Position numbers and translations under genes: made by a program. From Conyzicola nivalis (GTDB taxonomy: Bacteria > Actinomycetota > Actinomycetes > Actinomycetales > Microbacteriaceae), in the NCBI RefSeq assembly GCF_014639655.1, contig NZ_BMGB01000002.1, forward strand, positions 496,001 through 560,000: a stretch of DNA of 64,000 nt, written 5' to 3'. Positions 45,662 through 56,187 of the stretch are shown in pieces; position 1 is the stretch's first letter, and each line of letters opens with the position of its first letter. The notes beneath the pieces were generated by a model that saw only the letters and a program-made list of their open reading frames with translations, was not told where the DNA came from and did not search any database.

Positions 45662-45764
45662 CTTGGTGTGCCGAGATTTTGGTCAGCGAAGCGAAGCCCG
45701 AACAGGCGGCAAAGGTGCACGCAAGGCGACCTGACAGGACGCGATTCTATGAAAATTGGCTCGA

Positions 45765-46772
45765 ATGACTGACCGCACCAATCTGGTACATCGACTACAA
45801 GAAATGGTCGGAGACGCGCTCCGGATCGACGAGATCGGGTCGGGATGGCCAACATTAGCGACTCTTGTTATCGATGAGACAGAAGTCCCGATATCTCTAT
45901 TCGTGAGCCGCATCGGATTGAGCCATCGCGGGCGCGATCTAATCGAGCGTAGATTCCAGAATCCCGGGAACGACACTCCCCTGCGGGGCCTTCCTGGCCG
46001 CGAGTCCGTGCTTGTCGGCGTTCTTGAGGATGATGGCTCTATCGACCTTCCTCGACCGATTCTCGCGATCGCAGATGCTGCTCGCCGAGATGATGGAAGG
46101 ACCACCCGTTGGTCTGTGTTTCTTCAACTCGAGTCGATCGTCGATGCGTCAACCTCCGGATGGTCGACAGACATAACGGATAGTGGCGAGATGATCTACT
46201 ACATCGATCCGGCCTTGCTCCCTGTTGCAATAACCGCGACCATGACGGGCGCTGTTCCCGCTGACAAATCTATCTATGGCGCTGTAGCGAGCCTCAACTT
46301 GCGGAGGCCATTCGACGTCTACTCTGCTCCCGACGAAGCTGCCCGAGTTCGTCGAACTGTCACGTCGCTCGTCCGGGATTCGCGGTTCAGCGGGGATGTG
46401 CTCGGTGCCTACGATCGTGAATGCGCCATGTGCGGGCTTGGGCTGGGCCTGGTGCAAGGCGCGCACATTTATCCGGCGTCGGCGCCAGGATCCCGGGACA
46501 TAGTCCAAAATGGGGTGGCGCTATGTGCGAACCATCATCTAGCGTTCGACCGGCACTTCATCGCCGTTCACCCAGGCACGTTGGAAATTGCGTTCCACCC
46601 ATCGGTGAGGGAAAGGTCGTTCCACGAAGAGGCCGTGGCGAACTTTGTGGCCTCTACCTTCGATGTCATGCGCAGCCACGATCGCGGCCGGTCCCCGGAC
46701 CCACAGGCCTTCGAGATGCGGTACGACCACTTCGCCGATATGTATCAGTGGCTTGACGAGGTCTGGGGCTAG
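45765..46772 (+). CDS. HNH endonuclease, probable restriction enzyme
   Basis: 335 residues from ATG 45765. The ~200-residue N-terminal region is unrecognised. The C-terminal HNH module has CAMCG (Cys220, Cys223), QGAHIYP (His234), NGVALCANHHLAFD (Asn256, His257) and Cys254, a zinc-stabilised HNH of the type seen in many type II and methylation-linked restriction enzymes. It follows the methyltransferase by 103 nt on the same strand, so it may be the cognate nuclease of that enzyme. Low-GC codons like the other two island genes. Confidence 0.85.
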   Translation: MTDRTNLVHRLQEMVGDALRIDEIGSGWPTLATLVIDETEVPISLFVSRIGLSHRGRDLIERRFQNPGNDTPLRGLPGRESVLVGVLEDDGSIDLPRPILAIADAARRDDGRTTRWSVFLQLESIVDASTSGWSTDITDSGEMIYYIDPALLPVAITATMTGAVPADKSIYGAVASLNLRRPFDVYSAPDEAARVRRTVTSLVRDSRFSGDVLGAYDRECAMCGLGLGLVQGAHIYPASAPGSRDIVQNGVALCANHHLAFDRHFIAVHPGTLEIAFHPSVRERSFHEEAVANFVASTFDVMRSHDRGRSPDPQAFEMRYDHFADMYQWLDEVWG

Positions 46773-46965
46773 TCGCAAATAGCATCCGGCGTTCGCGGCA
46801 ATCTCGGTGGCGCATGACGGACCCAACAAGCGGTCCGACCGGTTTGTGGTCGGTTAATCGGGCCCACAAGATCGCCGCGGTCTCAGCCCGCAGGGAATGC
46901 GCGACCCCGCCCGCGAATTACCTTCCGAGGGGACATCCGCCCCCTGAAGAGGGAATGAGTGCCGC

Positions 46966-48405
46966 GTGAGCAATACCGTCAACCGCAAGGACGTCGGATT
47001 CCGGTCCGAGCGCGGGCCGATTCTTATCGCGCTCATGCTCACGACCGGGCTCGTGGCGATTGATTCGACGATCCTCGCGACGGCCGTGTCATCCATCGTC
47101 GACGACCTGGGCAGCTTCAGTCTCTTCCCCTGGCTCTTCTCCATCTACCTGCTCGCGCAGGCGGTCTCGGTTCCGATCTACGCGAAACTCAGCGACATGG
47201 TGGGGCGCAAGCCGATCGTGCTCATCGGCATCGGGCTGTTCCTGCTCGGGTCGATTCTGTGCGGGTTCGCGTGGAGTATGCCGGCGCTGATCGCGTTCCG
47301 GGTCATCCAGGGTCTGGGTGCGGGCGCGGTGCAGCCGATGTCCGTCACGATCGCTGGCGACATCTACACCGTCGCTGAGCGGGCCAAGACGCAGGGCTAT
47401 CTGGCGAGCGTGTGGGCGATCTCGTCGGTCGTGGGACCGACTCTCGGCGGGCTGTTCTCGCAGTTCCTGTCGTGGCGTTGGATCTTCTTCATCAACATCC
47501 CGTTGTGTCTGATCGCGGCCTGGATGATCTACAAGAACTTCCACGAGACGGTCGAGAAGAAGCAGCACAAGGTCGACTACCTCGGCGCCTCGCTGCTGGC
47601 CGCGTCGTTGTCGCTGCTGATTCTCGCGGTGCTCGAGGGCGGCCAGGCTTGGGCGTGGAACTCGCCGCAGAGCATCGGTGCGTTCGCGCTCGGTGCGGTT
47701 CTGCTAGGCCTGTTCGTCTGGGCGGAGTCGCGGGCGGACGAGCCGGTGCTTCCGCTCTGGGTGTTCTCGCGGCGCCTGCTGCTAACGACGTCGCTCATCG
47801 GTCTGGGTGTCGGCGCGATCCTGATCGGGCTGACCTCGTATGTTCCGACCTATCTGGAGCGCACGCTCGGCACACCGCCGCTCGTCGCGGGCCTCGCGCT
47901 CGCGGTTCTCACCATCGGCTGGCCGATCTCGGCATCGTTGTCGGGGCGGCTGTATCTGCGGTTCGGGTTCCGCACGACGGTGCTGATCGGGCTCGTGTTC
48001 GCCGTGGTCGGCTCGGTGGCTCTGGCGTCGACGGCGCAGACGCCGGCGCTGTGGTTTGTCGCGCTGTGCTGCTTCGTGATCGGGCTCGGCATGGGGCTCA
48101 TCGCGGTTCCGTCGCTGATCGCGGCGCAGTCGTCGGTCGCGTGGAACGAGCGCGGCGTCGTCACGGGAACGAACCTGTTCGCCCGGTCCATCGGCAGCGC
48201 CGTGGGCGTCGCCATCTTCGGTGCGCTGGCGAACGCGATCTTCCTCGCGGCAGGAACAGAGACGGATGTCGCTGTCGTCGAGCAGGCCTCCGGTGTCGTG
48301 TTCATCGGCGTCGCGGTGGCGGCCGTGGTGACGGTCGTGGCCGCGATCGCAATGCCACGGCAGTCGCGCGTGGAGACCGGGGCCGGGGAGGCGGCGGCGG
48401 CCTAA
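46966..48405 (+). CDS. MFS drug-type exporter (DHA2/EmrB-QacA type)
   Basis: 479 residues, GTG start, about 14 TM helices. Motif A as KLSDMVGRKP, motif B as FRVIQGLGAGAVQPM, and motif C-like WAISSVVGPTLGGLFSQFLSWRWIFFINIP, typical of 14-helix proton antiporters. Substrate unknown. The ~190 nt upstream include a CCGACC/GGTCGG hairpin of unclear meaning. The stop overlaps the end of a convergent small gene by 4 nt. Confidence 0.93.
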   Translation: MSNTVNRKDVGFRSERGPILIALMLTTGLVAIDSTILATAVSSIVDDLGSFSLFPWLFSIYLLAQAVSVPIYAKLSDMVGRKPIVLIGIGLFLLGSILCGFAWSMPALIAFRVIQGLGAGAVQPMSVTIAGDIYTVAERAKTQGYLASVWAISSVVGPTLGGLFSQFLSWRWIFFINIPLCLIAAWMIYKNFHETVEKKQHKVDYLGASLLAASLSLLILAVLEGGQAWAWNSPQSIGAFALGAVLLGLFVWAESRADEPVLPLWVFSRRLLLTTSLIGLGVGAILIGLTSYVPTYLERTLGTPPLVAGLALAVLTIGWPISASLSGRLYLRFGFRTTVLIGLVFAVVGSVALASTAQTPALWFVALCCFVIGLGMGLIAVPSLIAAQSSVAWNERGVVTGTNLFARSIGSAVGVAIFGALANAIFLAAGTETDVAVVEQASGVVFIGVAVAAVVTVVAAIAMPRQSRVETGAGEAAAA

Positions 48406-48689
48406 TCCGGGTCTACGTCCAGGCGCCACTCGCTCAGGAACTCGGCCACGGTCTTCGACTCGAGGTCGGCGTTCACCTGATCGAGCAGAAACTCGGGGGA
48501 CCCGACATCCGCGGGGGTCCGCATGATCTCGGCTCCGGTGTCGCGGCGGTAGACGACGAGGTCGCTCACCACGGCCACGTCGCCGATGAGCGCGTTGCCG
48601 ACGGCGGCGGCGTAGTGACGCAACTTCGCCCATCCCTGCACCTTGCGGGGGAGCAGCTCGGCGCGGAGGTGGGTCGAGGCCGGTTCCAT
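48402..48689 (-). CDS. Hypothetical 95-aa protein
   Basis: From ATG 48689. Soluble, mixed alpha/beta appearance: LRAELLPRKVQGWAKLRHY, VGNALIGDVAVVSDLVVYRRDTG, then an acidic C-terminus EFLSEWRLDVDPD. I recognise no family. It stands divergent from the next plus-strand gene. Confidence 0.6.
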   Translation of the reverse strand: MEPASTHLRAELLPRKVQGWAKLRHYAAAVGNALIGDVAVVSDLVVYRRDTGAEIMRTPADVGSPEFLLDQVNADLESKTVAEFLSEWRLDVDPD

Positions 48690-48773
48690 GTTTCGAGCGT
48701 AGCGAAACCGGATGTCGGCGGTGCGCCATACAGTGCAGCCAACGATCCCGACTTTTCCCAGAAGCGAGGCGGC

Positions 48774-49250
48774 ATGGCTGACGAACACGATTTCGATTTC
48801 ATCTTCGGCGAGTGGCAGATCCACAACCGCAAGCTCAGAGACGTAACCGACCCCGACTGCACCGAGTGGATCGAGTTCGACGCGACAGGGCATGCCGAGC
48901 CGATCTTCGGCGGGCTGGGCCACATCGACCGCATGTTCGTGCCGACGTCGGCGGTCGTCGACGGATTCGAGGGGCTGGCGATCCGGCAGTTCGACCCGGC
49001 GGCTCGGGTGTGGCGCATCTGGTGGGCGTCGAGCTGGGCGCCCGGACACATCGACCCGCCGATGGAGGGCATCTGGGCCGACGGACGCGGCGTGTTCTAC
49101 GGCGACGACATGATCGGTGGGCGTTCAGTGAAGCTGCGGTTCGAGTGGACGACGGATGACACGCATTCGGCCACCTGGCAGCAGAGTTTCTCGTACAACG
49201 GCGGGGTCACGTGGGGTCTGAACTGGGTGATGGACTTTTCGCGGAGGTAG
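48774..49250 (+). CDS. DUF1579-like hypothetical protein
   Basis: 158 residues from ATG 48774, soluble, no signal peptide. FDFIFGEWQIHNRKL at the start, EFDATGHAEPIFGGLGHIDR, IRQFDPAARVWRIWWASS and GRGVFYGDD show the lipocalin-like beta-barrel pattern of proteins annotated DUF1579. Role unknown. mazG follows after 27 nt. Confidence 0.7.
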   Translation: MADEHDFDFIFGEWQIHNRKLRDVTDPDCTEWIEFDATGHAEPIFGGLGHIDRMFVPTSAVVDGFEGLAIRQFDPAARVWRIWWASSWAPGHIDPPMEGIWADGRGVFYGDDMIGGRSVKLRFEWTTDDTHSATWQQSFSYNGGVTWGLNWVMDFSRR

Positions 49251-49277
49251 CGTGCGCCGGGGTGACAGGATGGAGCC

Positions 49278-49991
49278 ATGACCGAGGCCACGCAGCATCC
49301 GAAACTCGAAGAATTGATCGCAGTGCTGGAGAAGCTGAGGGCCCCGGGCGGATGCGCGTGGGACGCCGAGCAGACGCACGAGTCGCTGGTGAAGTACCTC
49401 GTCGAGGAGACGTACGAGCTGGTCGACGCGATCGAGCGCGGCGACCGCGAGGAGATGATCGAGGAGCTCGGCGACGTGCTCTACCAGGTCGTTTTCCACA
49501 GCGACATCGCCGCGCACACGCCTGGGGAGGAGTTCACGCTCGAGGACGTCGCGGCCAACATGACGGCGAAGATGATCGGTCGGCACCCGCACGTGTTCGG
49601 CGATGATGCCGAAAAGGCCGCGCTCAACGTGCAGACCGGCTCGGACGTCTCGGGCATGTGGGACGAGCTAAAGAAGGCCGACAAGAGCGGGCGAACGAGT
49701 GTGCTCGACGGGATCCCGCAGTCGATGCCGGCGCTCGCGCTCGCCGACAAGGTGCTGGGCAAGGCCGAGAAGCTGGGGATCATCGATGCCGACGCACCGG
49801 GCGCGCTCGCTCTTGGTTCGGAAGACGAGCTGGGCGGTGTGCTGCTCGCGATCGTGACGTCGGCGCGGCTGAACGGCCTCGACGCCGAGCGGTCGCTGCG
49901 CAGCGTGCTGCGGGAGCTTCAGGACGAGATCCGCGAAGTAGAGAAAGACGGCGGCATCGACGCGGGCATCATCGGGATGCCGGCGAGCTAG
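49278..49991 (+). CDS. mazG: Nucleoside triphosphate pyrophosphohydrolase MazG
   Basis: 237 residues. MazG hydrolyses (d)NTPs to monophosphates. Signature: CAWDAEQTHESLVKYLVEETYELVDAIE, EELGDVLYQVVFH and HPHVFGD, with the EExxE and ExxD metal ligands. Only the first MazG domain is clear; the C-terminal half is diverged, as is common in actinobacteria. Tail overlaps the convergent nuclease gene by 4 nt. Confidence 0.95.
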   Translation: MTEATQHPKLEELIAVLEKLRAPGGCAWDAEQTHESLVKYLVEETYELVDAIERGDREEMIEELGDVLYQVVFHSDIAAHTPGEEFTLEDVAANMTAKMIGRHPHVFGDDAEKAALNVQTGSDVSGMWDELKKADKSGRTSVLDGIPQSMPALALADKVLGKAEKLGIIDADAPGALALGSEDELGGVLLAIVTSARLNGLDAERSLRSVLRELQDEIREVEKDGGIDAGIIGMPAS

Positions 49992-50509
49992 CAGGCGCCC
50001 CAGATGCCGGCTTGCGACTCCACCGCTATCGACTCGGCGCTGCTGAGCTGATCCCAGTAGGCGTCGTTCTGGCCGATGCGCACCGCCTCCGCGGCTCCGC
50101 GGGCGACCATCTCGAGGTTGATCGACGTGCCGTCGGCGGTGAAGAGGTAGAGCAGCGAGCGGCCGTACTGGTCGAGCGGCTCGACATCCGACTTGAAGAA
50201 GACCGGCGCGCCCTCGGGCGCCAGCTCGCGCAGGGTAGCGGTCGCCTCGTCGCCGTAGCACTCGAGATTGTCGCCGACCTCGGGTGTATCGATACCGATC
50301 AGCCGCACCTTGAGGTTCGGGTCGGCGGGCGTGGTAATAAACAGGGTGTCGCCGTCGTGGACGTAGTTGACGGTCGCCGACGCAGCGTCTGCGGGCATCG
50401 TTATCGCGGGCGTGGCGACGCGGCCGGGCTCTGGCGCGTACGACTGTGGTGTCTGCGCGCAACCGCTGAGGAGGGCGGTCGCCGCCAGGAGTGCCGCCAT
50501 TCGAAACAT
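49988..50509 (-). CDS. Secreted thermonuclease-family lipoprotein
   Basis: 173 residues. Signal peptide with lipobox LLSGC (Cys 17). The staphylococcal-nuclease fold is shown by VHDGDTLFI, VRLIGIDTPEV (Arg and Asp of the active site), ATATLREL and DQYGRSLLYLF. Probably a calcium-dependent extracellular nuclease held at the membrane. Confidence 0.92.
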   Translation of the reverse strand: MFRMAALLAATALLSGCAQTPQSYAPEPGRVATPAITMPADAASATVNYVHDGDTLFITTPADPNLKVRLIGIDTPEVGDNLECYGDEATATLRELAPEGAPVFFKSDVEPLDQYGRSLLYLFTADGTSINLEMVARGAAEAVRIGQNDAYWDQLSSAESIAVESQAGIWGAC

Positions 50510-50622
50510 GGGTCGAGCTTAGGGCGCTCGCTACTCCTCCACTTATCCACACCCACCCGCATTTCCCCACAATTCTCGGACCTCTTTATCGAACATATCT
50601 TCGAAAGTGGGAGAATTGACGC

Positions 50623-52047
50623 ATGCAAACGACCACGGCAACCGACCTCACCCGGCAGTTCGCCGCTGCGGTGACGGCGCTGTGTGCGGTGTCGAAAGAC
50701 GTTGCAGATTTTCAGACGGCGGATGACGCGGCTCTCGTCGAACTCTCGCGTCTGGCCGCGCAAGAGAAGCAGCTCGCCGACGCCCACCTCGCCCTTATCG
50801 CGGGTGAGATAGCGGCCCGGTCGACGCGGGAGATGGGCAATTCCGGGCTGGCGTATCGCGAGGGTTTCCGCAGCACCGAAGAGCTGTTGCGCACCACGAC
50901 GGGGTCGAGCGGGCGCGAGGCCACGACCGCGGTGCGGGTCGGGCGGCTCGTGCGCGAAGCCGCGACCGCGGGGTCGATCGATCCCGTCACCGGCGAGAAG
51001 TTCGAAGCGGCGCAGCCATGGCTGGCCGACGTGGCGGCTGCGGTCTCGAACGGTTCGTTGTCGGTCGCGGCGGCAGATGCGATCCGCGCCGGGCTCGGCT
51101 CGCCGACAGAGAACGTGTCCGCCGATGCGTTGGCCGAAACGGCGTGGGTGCTGTGCCTCGAAGCGACGGTCCTCGATGTCGACCGACTGCTGAAGCGGGC
51201 GCGAGAACTGCGAGACGACCTCGACGCGGCTGGCATCGCCGACCCCGAGCGGGAGTGGGTCGAGAAGCGGTCGCTTCGACACTTCATGCTGTCCAACGGT
51301 ATGGGCCGCGTCGTGTGGGATCTCGATCCCGAGAGCTACGCGGTCGTGACCGAGCTCTACGACCGGGCCACGTCGCCGAAGCGCGGCGTCAGATTCGTCG
51401 ACGGCGATCGCAAAGAGACCGCCGAGCGCATCCTGGCCGACCCGCGCACGATTGAGCAGTTGGCTTCCGACACCCTGCTCGGGCTGTTGCAGGCGGGTGC
51501 CGACGCCGACTCCTCGCAACTCCTTGGCACCGGAGCGGCAGCTATTCGCGTGCTTGTGACCCAGAAGACGGTGAAAGCCCGCGAAGGCTACGGACGCATC
51601 GAAGGCACCGCGGCGCCGATCTCGCTTGAGACCGTCGAGCGGCTCACCTGCGGCGGCGATCTGAGAACTGTGACAATCGACAGCTTCGGGCAACCGCTCG
51701 ACGTGGGCAAAGAACAGCGGTTCTTCACCCCGAAACAGCGCATAGCGCTCGCCGTCCGCGACGGGGGATGCCTCTTCGGCGACTGTGACCGTCCGCCGTC
51801 GATGACCGAAGCCCACCACATCAACTTCTGGAAACGCGACGACGGCCGAACCGATCTCAAGGACGGGGTGCTGTTGTGCAAGTTCCATCACCTGCTCTGT
51901 CATAACAACGGATGGGAGATCGAGAGAGTGGGCACGGAGTACTTCCTCGTGCCGCCTCCCGATGTCGACCCATCCCAAACGCGGAGACCCATGCCGTCGA
52001 AGAGTCCGGCAATGCGAGACCTCCGCCGCGAGCTGGCGGGCCACTGA
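50623..52047 (+). CDS. DUF222 / HNH endonuclease-signature protein (13E12 type)
   Basis: 474 residues. The N-terminal DUF222 domain covers most of the protein and the C-terminal HNH is GGCLFGDCDRPPSMTEAHHINFWKRDDGRTDLKDGVLLCKFHHLLCHNNGWEI in outline: Cys pair, AHHI, N-like and HH. This family is multi-copy in actinobacteria (13E12 repeats of mycobacteria) and its biological role is not established. It stands alone, between a divergent nuclease and hisS. Confidence 0.92.
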   Translation: MQTTTATDLTRQFAAAVTALCAVSKDVADFQTADDAALVELSRLAAQEKQLADAHLALIAGEIAARSTREMGNSGLAYREGFRSTEELLRTTTGSSGREATTAVRVGRLVREAATAGSIDPVTGEKFEAAQPWLADVAAAVSNGSLSVAAADAIRAGLGSPTENVSADALAETAWVLCLEATVLDVDRLLKRARELRDDLDAAGIADPEREWVEKRSLRHFMLSNGMGRVVWDLDPESYAVVTELYDRATSPKRGVRFVDGDRKETAERILADPRTIEQLASDTLLGLLQAGADADSSQLLGTGAAAIRVLVTQKTVKAREGYGRIEGTAAPISLETVERLTCGGDLRTVTIDSFGQPLDVGKEQRFFTPKQRIALAVRDGGCLFGDCDRPPSMTEAHHINFWKRDDGRTDLKDGVLLCKFHHLLCHNNGWEIERVGTEYFLVPPPDVDPSQTRRPMPSKSPAMRDLRRELAGH

Positions 52048-52081
52048 AATGCCGATCAACAGAAACTGACAGAATCGAATC

Positions 52082-53371
52082 ATGGCTTCCCCCGTAAACG
52101 CACCGCGCGGAATGCGCGACTTCCTCCCGGCCGAGAAGGCAACGCGCGAGCGTGTGCTCGGCGTTATCCGCGAGAACTATTTCGCGCACGGGTTCGACGA
52201 GATCGAGACCCCGGTGATGGAAGACAGCTCCCGACTCCACGCCGGACTCGGCGGCGACAACGAGAAGCTCGCGTTCGGTGTGCTCAAGCGGGGGCTCACC
52301 ACCGACGACCTGCACAACGCAACCGACTCGCTCGAACTCGCCGACCTCGGCCTGCGTTTCGACCTCACGGTTCCCCTCGCTCGGTTTTACGCCACCCACC
52401 GCGCGGAGCTTCCCAAGGTCTTCCGCGCGATCCAGATCGCGCCGGTCTGGCGTGCCGAGCGCCCGCAGAAGGGGCGCTACCGCCAGTTCGTGCAGTGCGA
52501 CATCGACATCATCGGGGAGTCAGGCCCGCTGGCCGAAGTCGAGCTCATCTCCGCCACAGCGGCCACCGTCCGCGCCCTGGGCATCGAGGGCTGCAGCATC
52601 CGCATCAACGACCGTCGCCTGCTCACGAGCATGCTCACGGTGCTCGGCTTCCCCGCCTCGGAGCACTCCGCCGTGCTCATCACCCTCGACAAGCTCGACA
52701 AGCTGGGCGACACGGGGGTCATCGAAGAGCTGAAAGACCGCGCGTTCCCGGCCGAGCCGGTGGCGGCGCTCGCCGCGTTCCTGCAGCGTCCGGTCGCATC
52801 GATGGATCTCGGCTTCGGCGAAGCCGCCATCCGCGCCTCGCTGCCCGAGGGAGTCGACGACACCGCGATCACCGAGCTGGCGGCAATCGGCGAGATGCTC
52901 GGCGAAGTCGACCGCGCGGTGCTCGAGTTCGACCCGTTCCTCGTGCGAGGCATGGGGTATTACACGGGCACGATCTTCGAGGTCACGCACCCCGAGTTCG
53001 GATACTCGCTCGGCGGCGGCGGACGATACGACGGCATGATCGGTCGCTTCCTCGGTTCGGATGTCGCGGCCGCCGGATTCTCGCTGGGATTCGAGCGACT
53101 CGTCGACCTGGTCGATCTTCCCGACGCGCTCGGCACGGACGCCACTGCTCTCCTCTACGACGACAGCGTCGCACCGGCCACGCTGCTGCAGCTCAAGTCC
53201 GACCTGATCGCCGCCGGAAAGCGTGTGCGGCTCGAGCGAAGCACGAAGAACACGCGGGTGCTGCTCGACCAGCTGGCGTCCCAGGGCTTCAGGCGCGTCG
53301 CGACGGTGAAGCCCGACACGACGACCGTGGACGACCTGCAGTGGCGGGAGTTGGAGGCGCCGGCCGGCTGA
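52082..53371 (+). CDS. hisS: Histidyl-tRNA synthetase
   Basis: 429 residues. Class II synthetase: motif 1 region RGMRDFLPAEKATRERV, motif 2 VFRAIQIAPVWRAERPQKGRYRQFVQCDIDIIG, the His-specific LVRGMGYYTGTIFEV and motif 3 GGGRYDGMIGRF with SLGFERL. C-terminal anticodon domain is shorter and more diverged than in E. coli. Confidence 0.96.
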   Translation: MASPVNAPRGMRDFLPAEKATRERVLGVIRENYFAHGFDEIETPVMEDSSRLHAGLGGDNEKLAFGVLKRGLTTDDLHNATDSLELADLGLRFDLTVPLARFYATHRAELPKVFRAIQIAPVWRAERPQKGRYRQFVQCDIDIIGESGPLAEVELISATAATVRALGIEGCSIRINDRRLLTSMLTVLGFPASEHSAVLITLDKLDKLGDTGVIEELKDRAFPAEPVAALAAFLQRPVASMDLGFGEAAIRASLPEGVDDTAITELAAIGEMLGEVDRAVLEFDPFLVRGMGYYTGTIFEVTHPEFGYSLGGGGRYDGMIGRFLGSDVAAAGFSLGFERLVDLVDLPDALGTDATALLYDDSVAPATLLQLKSDLIAAGKRVRLERSTKNTRVLLDQLASQGFRRVATVKPDTTTVDDLQWRELEAPAG

Positions 53372-53441
53372 ACGGGCCACTGACAACTGAACCAGGGTGA
53401 ACGGGTGTTGGTGATCCCGACAGGTCTTGCGCAACCGGGTC

Positions 53442-53465
53442 ATATTGTTAGATAGTTAACAATAT
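53442..53465 (+). promoter_or_regulatory. Palindromic operator overlapping a MarR start codon
   Basis: Perfect inverted repeat ATATTGTTA (53442-53450) and TAACAATAT (53457-53465) with 6-nt centre; the right arm runs into the ATG at 53464. No Shine-Dalgarno is visible, so the mRNA is probably leaderless and the regulator likely binds its own promoter. Confidence 0.75.
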
Positions 53466-53925
53466 GAGTGAGACGCAGGCCCGAGACCCTCAGTTAGTCG
53501 ACAGCACGGCGTTCAAGCTGCACCGCGCGACGGTGTTGCTCGATCGCATCGCCGACGACTACCTGGTGGCGCAGCACCAGATCCACTACGCGCCGTTCCT
53601 CGTGCTGCTGATGGCGCGGGTGCTCGGGCCGACAACGCAGCACGCCATCGCGCAGAACCTCGGGGTCTCGCGGGCGTCGGTCACGCAGCGGGTCGGAGCG
53701 CTGCAGAAGGCCGGGCTCCTCGACGTCGCGAAAAGCGCGACGGACGCGCGAGCGAACACGGTTGTGCTCACGTCCGAGGGGGAGTCCCGCGTGGAGGCGG
53801 CGTGGCAGGGGCTCGAGCAACACCAAGACGGGGTCGACTCCGGTGTCGACGAGCGAGTGCTCGCGGCGCAGCTCGACCGGCTCATTCAGAACGCCCTCGG
53901 CATCCTGAAGGGCGGCGAACGGTGA
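53464..53925 (+). CDS. MarR-family transcriptional regulator
   Basis: 153 residues with the MarR winged helix: TTQHAIAQNLGVSRASVTQRVGALQKAGLL, wing SATDARANTVVLTSEG. Start overlaps its presumed operator. GTGA overlap with the alpha/beta hydrolase gene shows coupled translation, so the regulator probably controls that hydrolase in response to its substrate. Confidence 0.92.
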   Translation: MSETQARDPQLVDSTAFKLHRATVLLDRIADDYLVAQHQIHYAPFLVLLMARVLGPTTQHAIAQNLGVSRASVTQRVGALQKAGLLDVAKSATDARANTVVLTSEGESRVEAAWQGLEQHQDGVDSGVDERVLAAQLDRLIQNALGILKGGER

Positions 53926-54854
53926 AGCACCTCGAGTTCCCCGGCGAGAGCGGCGGCAGCGCGCACGCCGGCGACAGCCGCGACATCGCCGACCGCGCCG
54001 ACAGCGGCGGCAGCGCGCACGCCGGCGATAGCCGCGACATTGCCGACGGTGCCGACGGCGGCGGCAGCGCGCACGCCGGCGACACGATCGTGTTTCTGCA
54101 CGGTGGCAACGTCGCCGGGTGGATGTGGGGCGAGCAGATCCCAGCGTTCCCCGACCACCACGTGCTGGTGCCCGACCTGCCCGGGTTCGGCGCGAGCAAC
54201 GACGAGCCGTGGGTGTCGATGAGCGACGCGGCCGACCGGGTGGCGGAGCTGATCCGCGCGAGGGCGCGCGGCGGTGTCGCGCACGTCGTGGGGCTGTCGC
54301 TCGGCGCCGGTCTCGCCCTGCACCTGGCGCTGCGACATCCGACAACCGTCTCGAGCCTGTTGCTCGCGAGCGCGAGCATCACCCCGCCGAGCCGCGCGAC
54401 GATGCTCGGCGGGCGCGTTATGCTCGCCGCGTGGAACCGCCCATGGTTCTGGGCCGCCCTCGCCCGCGGCTACAAACTTCCGGCAGACTCGGTCGATATC
54501 TTCACCGAGACCGGCCTCGGCATCCGCCGGGAGACGGCGCGCGCCATCTTCGACGAGACCTGCCGCGGGTTTGATCCCGCCGAACTGGTGCGGACCGTGC
54601 CGACGCTAGGCGTGCGGGTGCTCGCCGTCGCCGGCGGCAGCGACTCCCGCGCGATCAGCGTCGACTCCCTGGCCGTGCTCGCCGCCATCGACGGCGTCGA
54701 GACGGCGATCGCCCCAGGCATGCACCACCAGTGGAACATCGAGAATGTCGCCCTGTTTAATGCCACCGTGCGCGACTGGATCGACAGGTCAACGGTGGCT
54801 GACGGTCTGGTAAACAGCGAAAGCGGCGCGGGGCGGCAAAGCGGGCGCGAGTAA
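53922..54854 (+). CDS. Alpha/beta hydrolase with expanded N-terminal tandem repeat
   Basis: 310 residues, GTG start overlapping the marR stop. Residues ~9-53 are an 18-residue repeat, GGSAHAGDSRDIAD-type, in two full copies and a third partial copy, inserted before the first core strand TIVFLHGGNVAGWMW (oxyanion HGG). Nucleophile elbow VVGLSLGAG, and a probable catalytic His in GMHHQW. The core is a normal hydrolase of the HGG type; the repeat is odd and probably disordered. Substrate unknown. Confidence 0.88.
   Translation: MKHLEFPGESGGSAHAGDSRDIADRADSGGSAHAGDSRDIADGADGGGSAHAGDTIVFLHGGNVAGWMWGEQIPAFPDHHVLVPDLPGFGASNDEPWVSMSDAADRVAELIRARARGGVAHVVGLSLGAGLALHLALRHPTTVSSLLLASASITPPSRATMLGGRVMLAAWNRPWFWAALARGYKLPADSVDIFTETGLGIRRETARAIFDETCRGFDPAELVRTVPTLGVRVLAVAGGSDSRAISVDSLAVLAAIDGVETAIAPGMHHQWNIENVALFNATVRDWIDRSTVADGLVNSESGAGRQSGRE
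53946..54090 (+). repeat. 54-bp tandem repeat inside hydrolase gene
   Basis: Two complete 54-nt units starting AGCGGCGGCAGCGCGCACG and a third unit cut off after about 34 nt, with few differences. The period is a multiple of three, so copy-number change leaves the reading frame intact. Confidence 0.85.
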
Positions 54855-54884
54855 GATGCCTAACGGACAATCCACCACCTTTAA

Positions 54885-56177
<1,293 letters not shown>

Positions 56178-56187
56178 GGTCGACTCC

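Noticed and set aside
45662-45764. Possible vsr-type repair gene after the methyltransferase
   Set aside because: Only 103 bases are available and no Vsr motif is present.
46835-46853. CCGACC/GGTCGG hairpin before the MFS gene as an operator
   Set aside because: Only 6 bp in GC-rich DNA, with no local regulator gene to pair with it.
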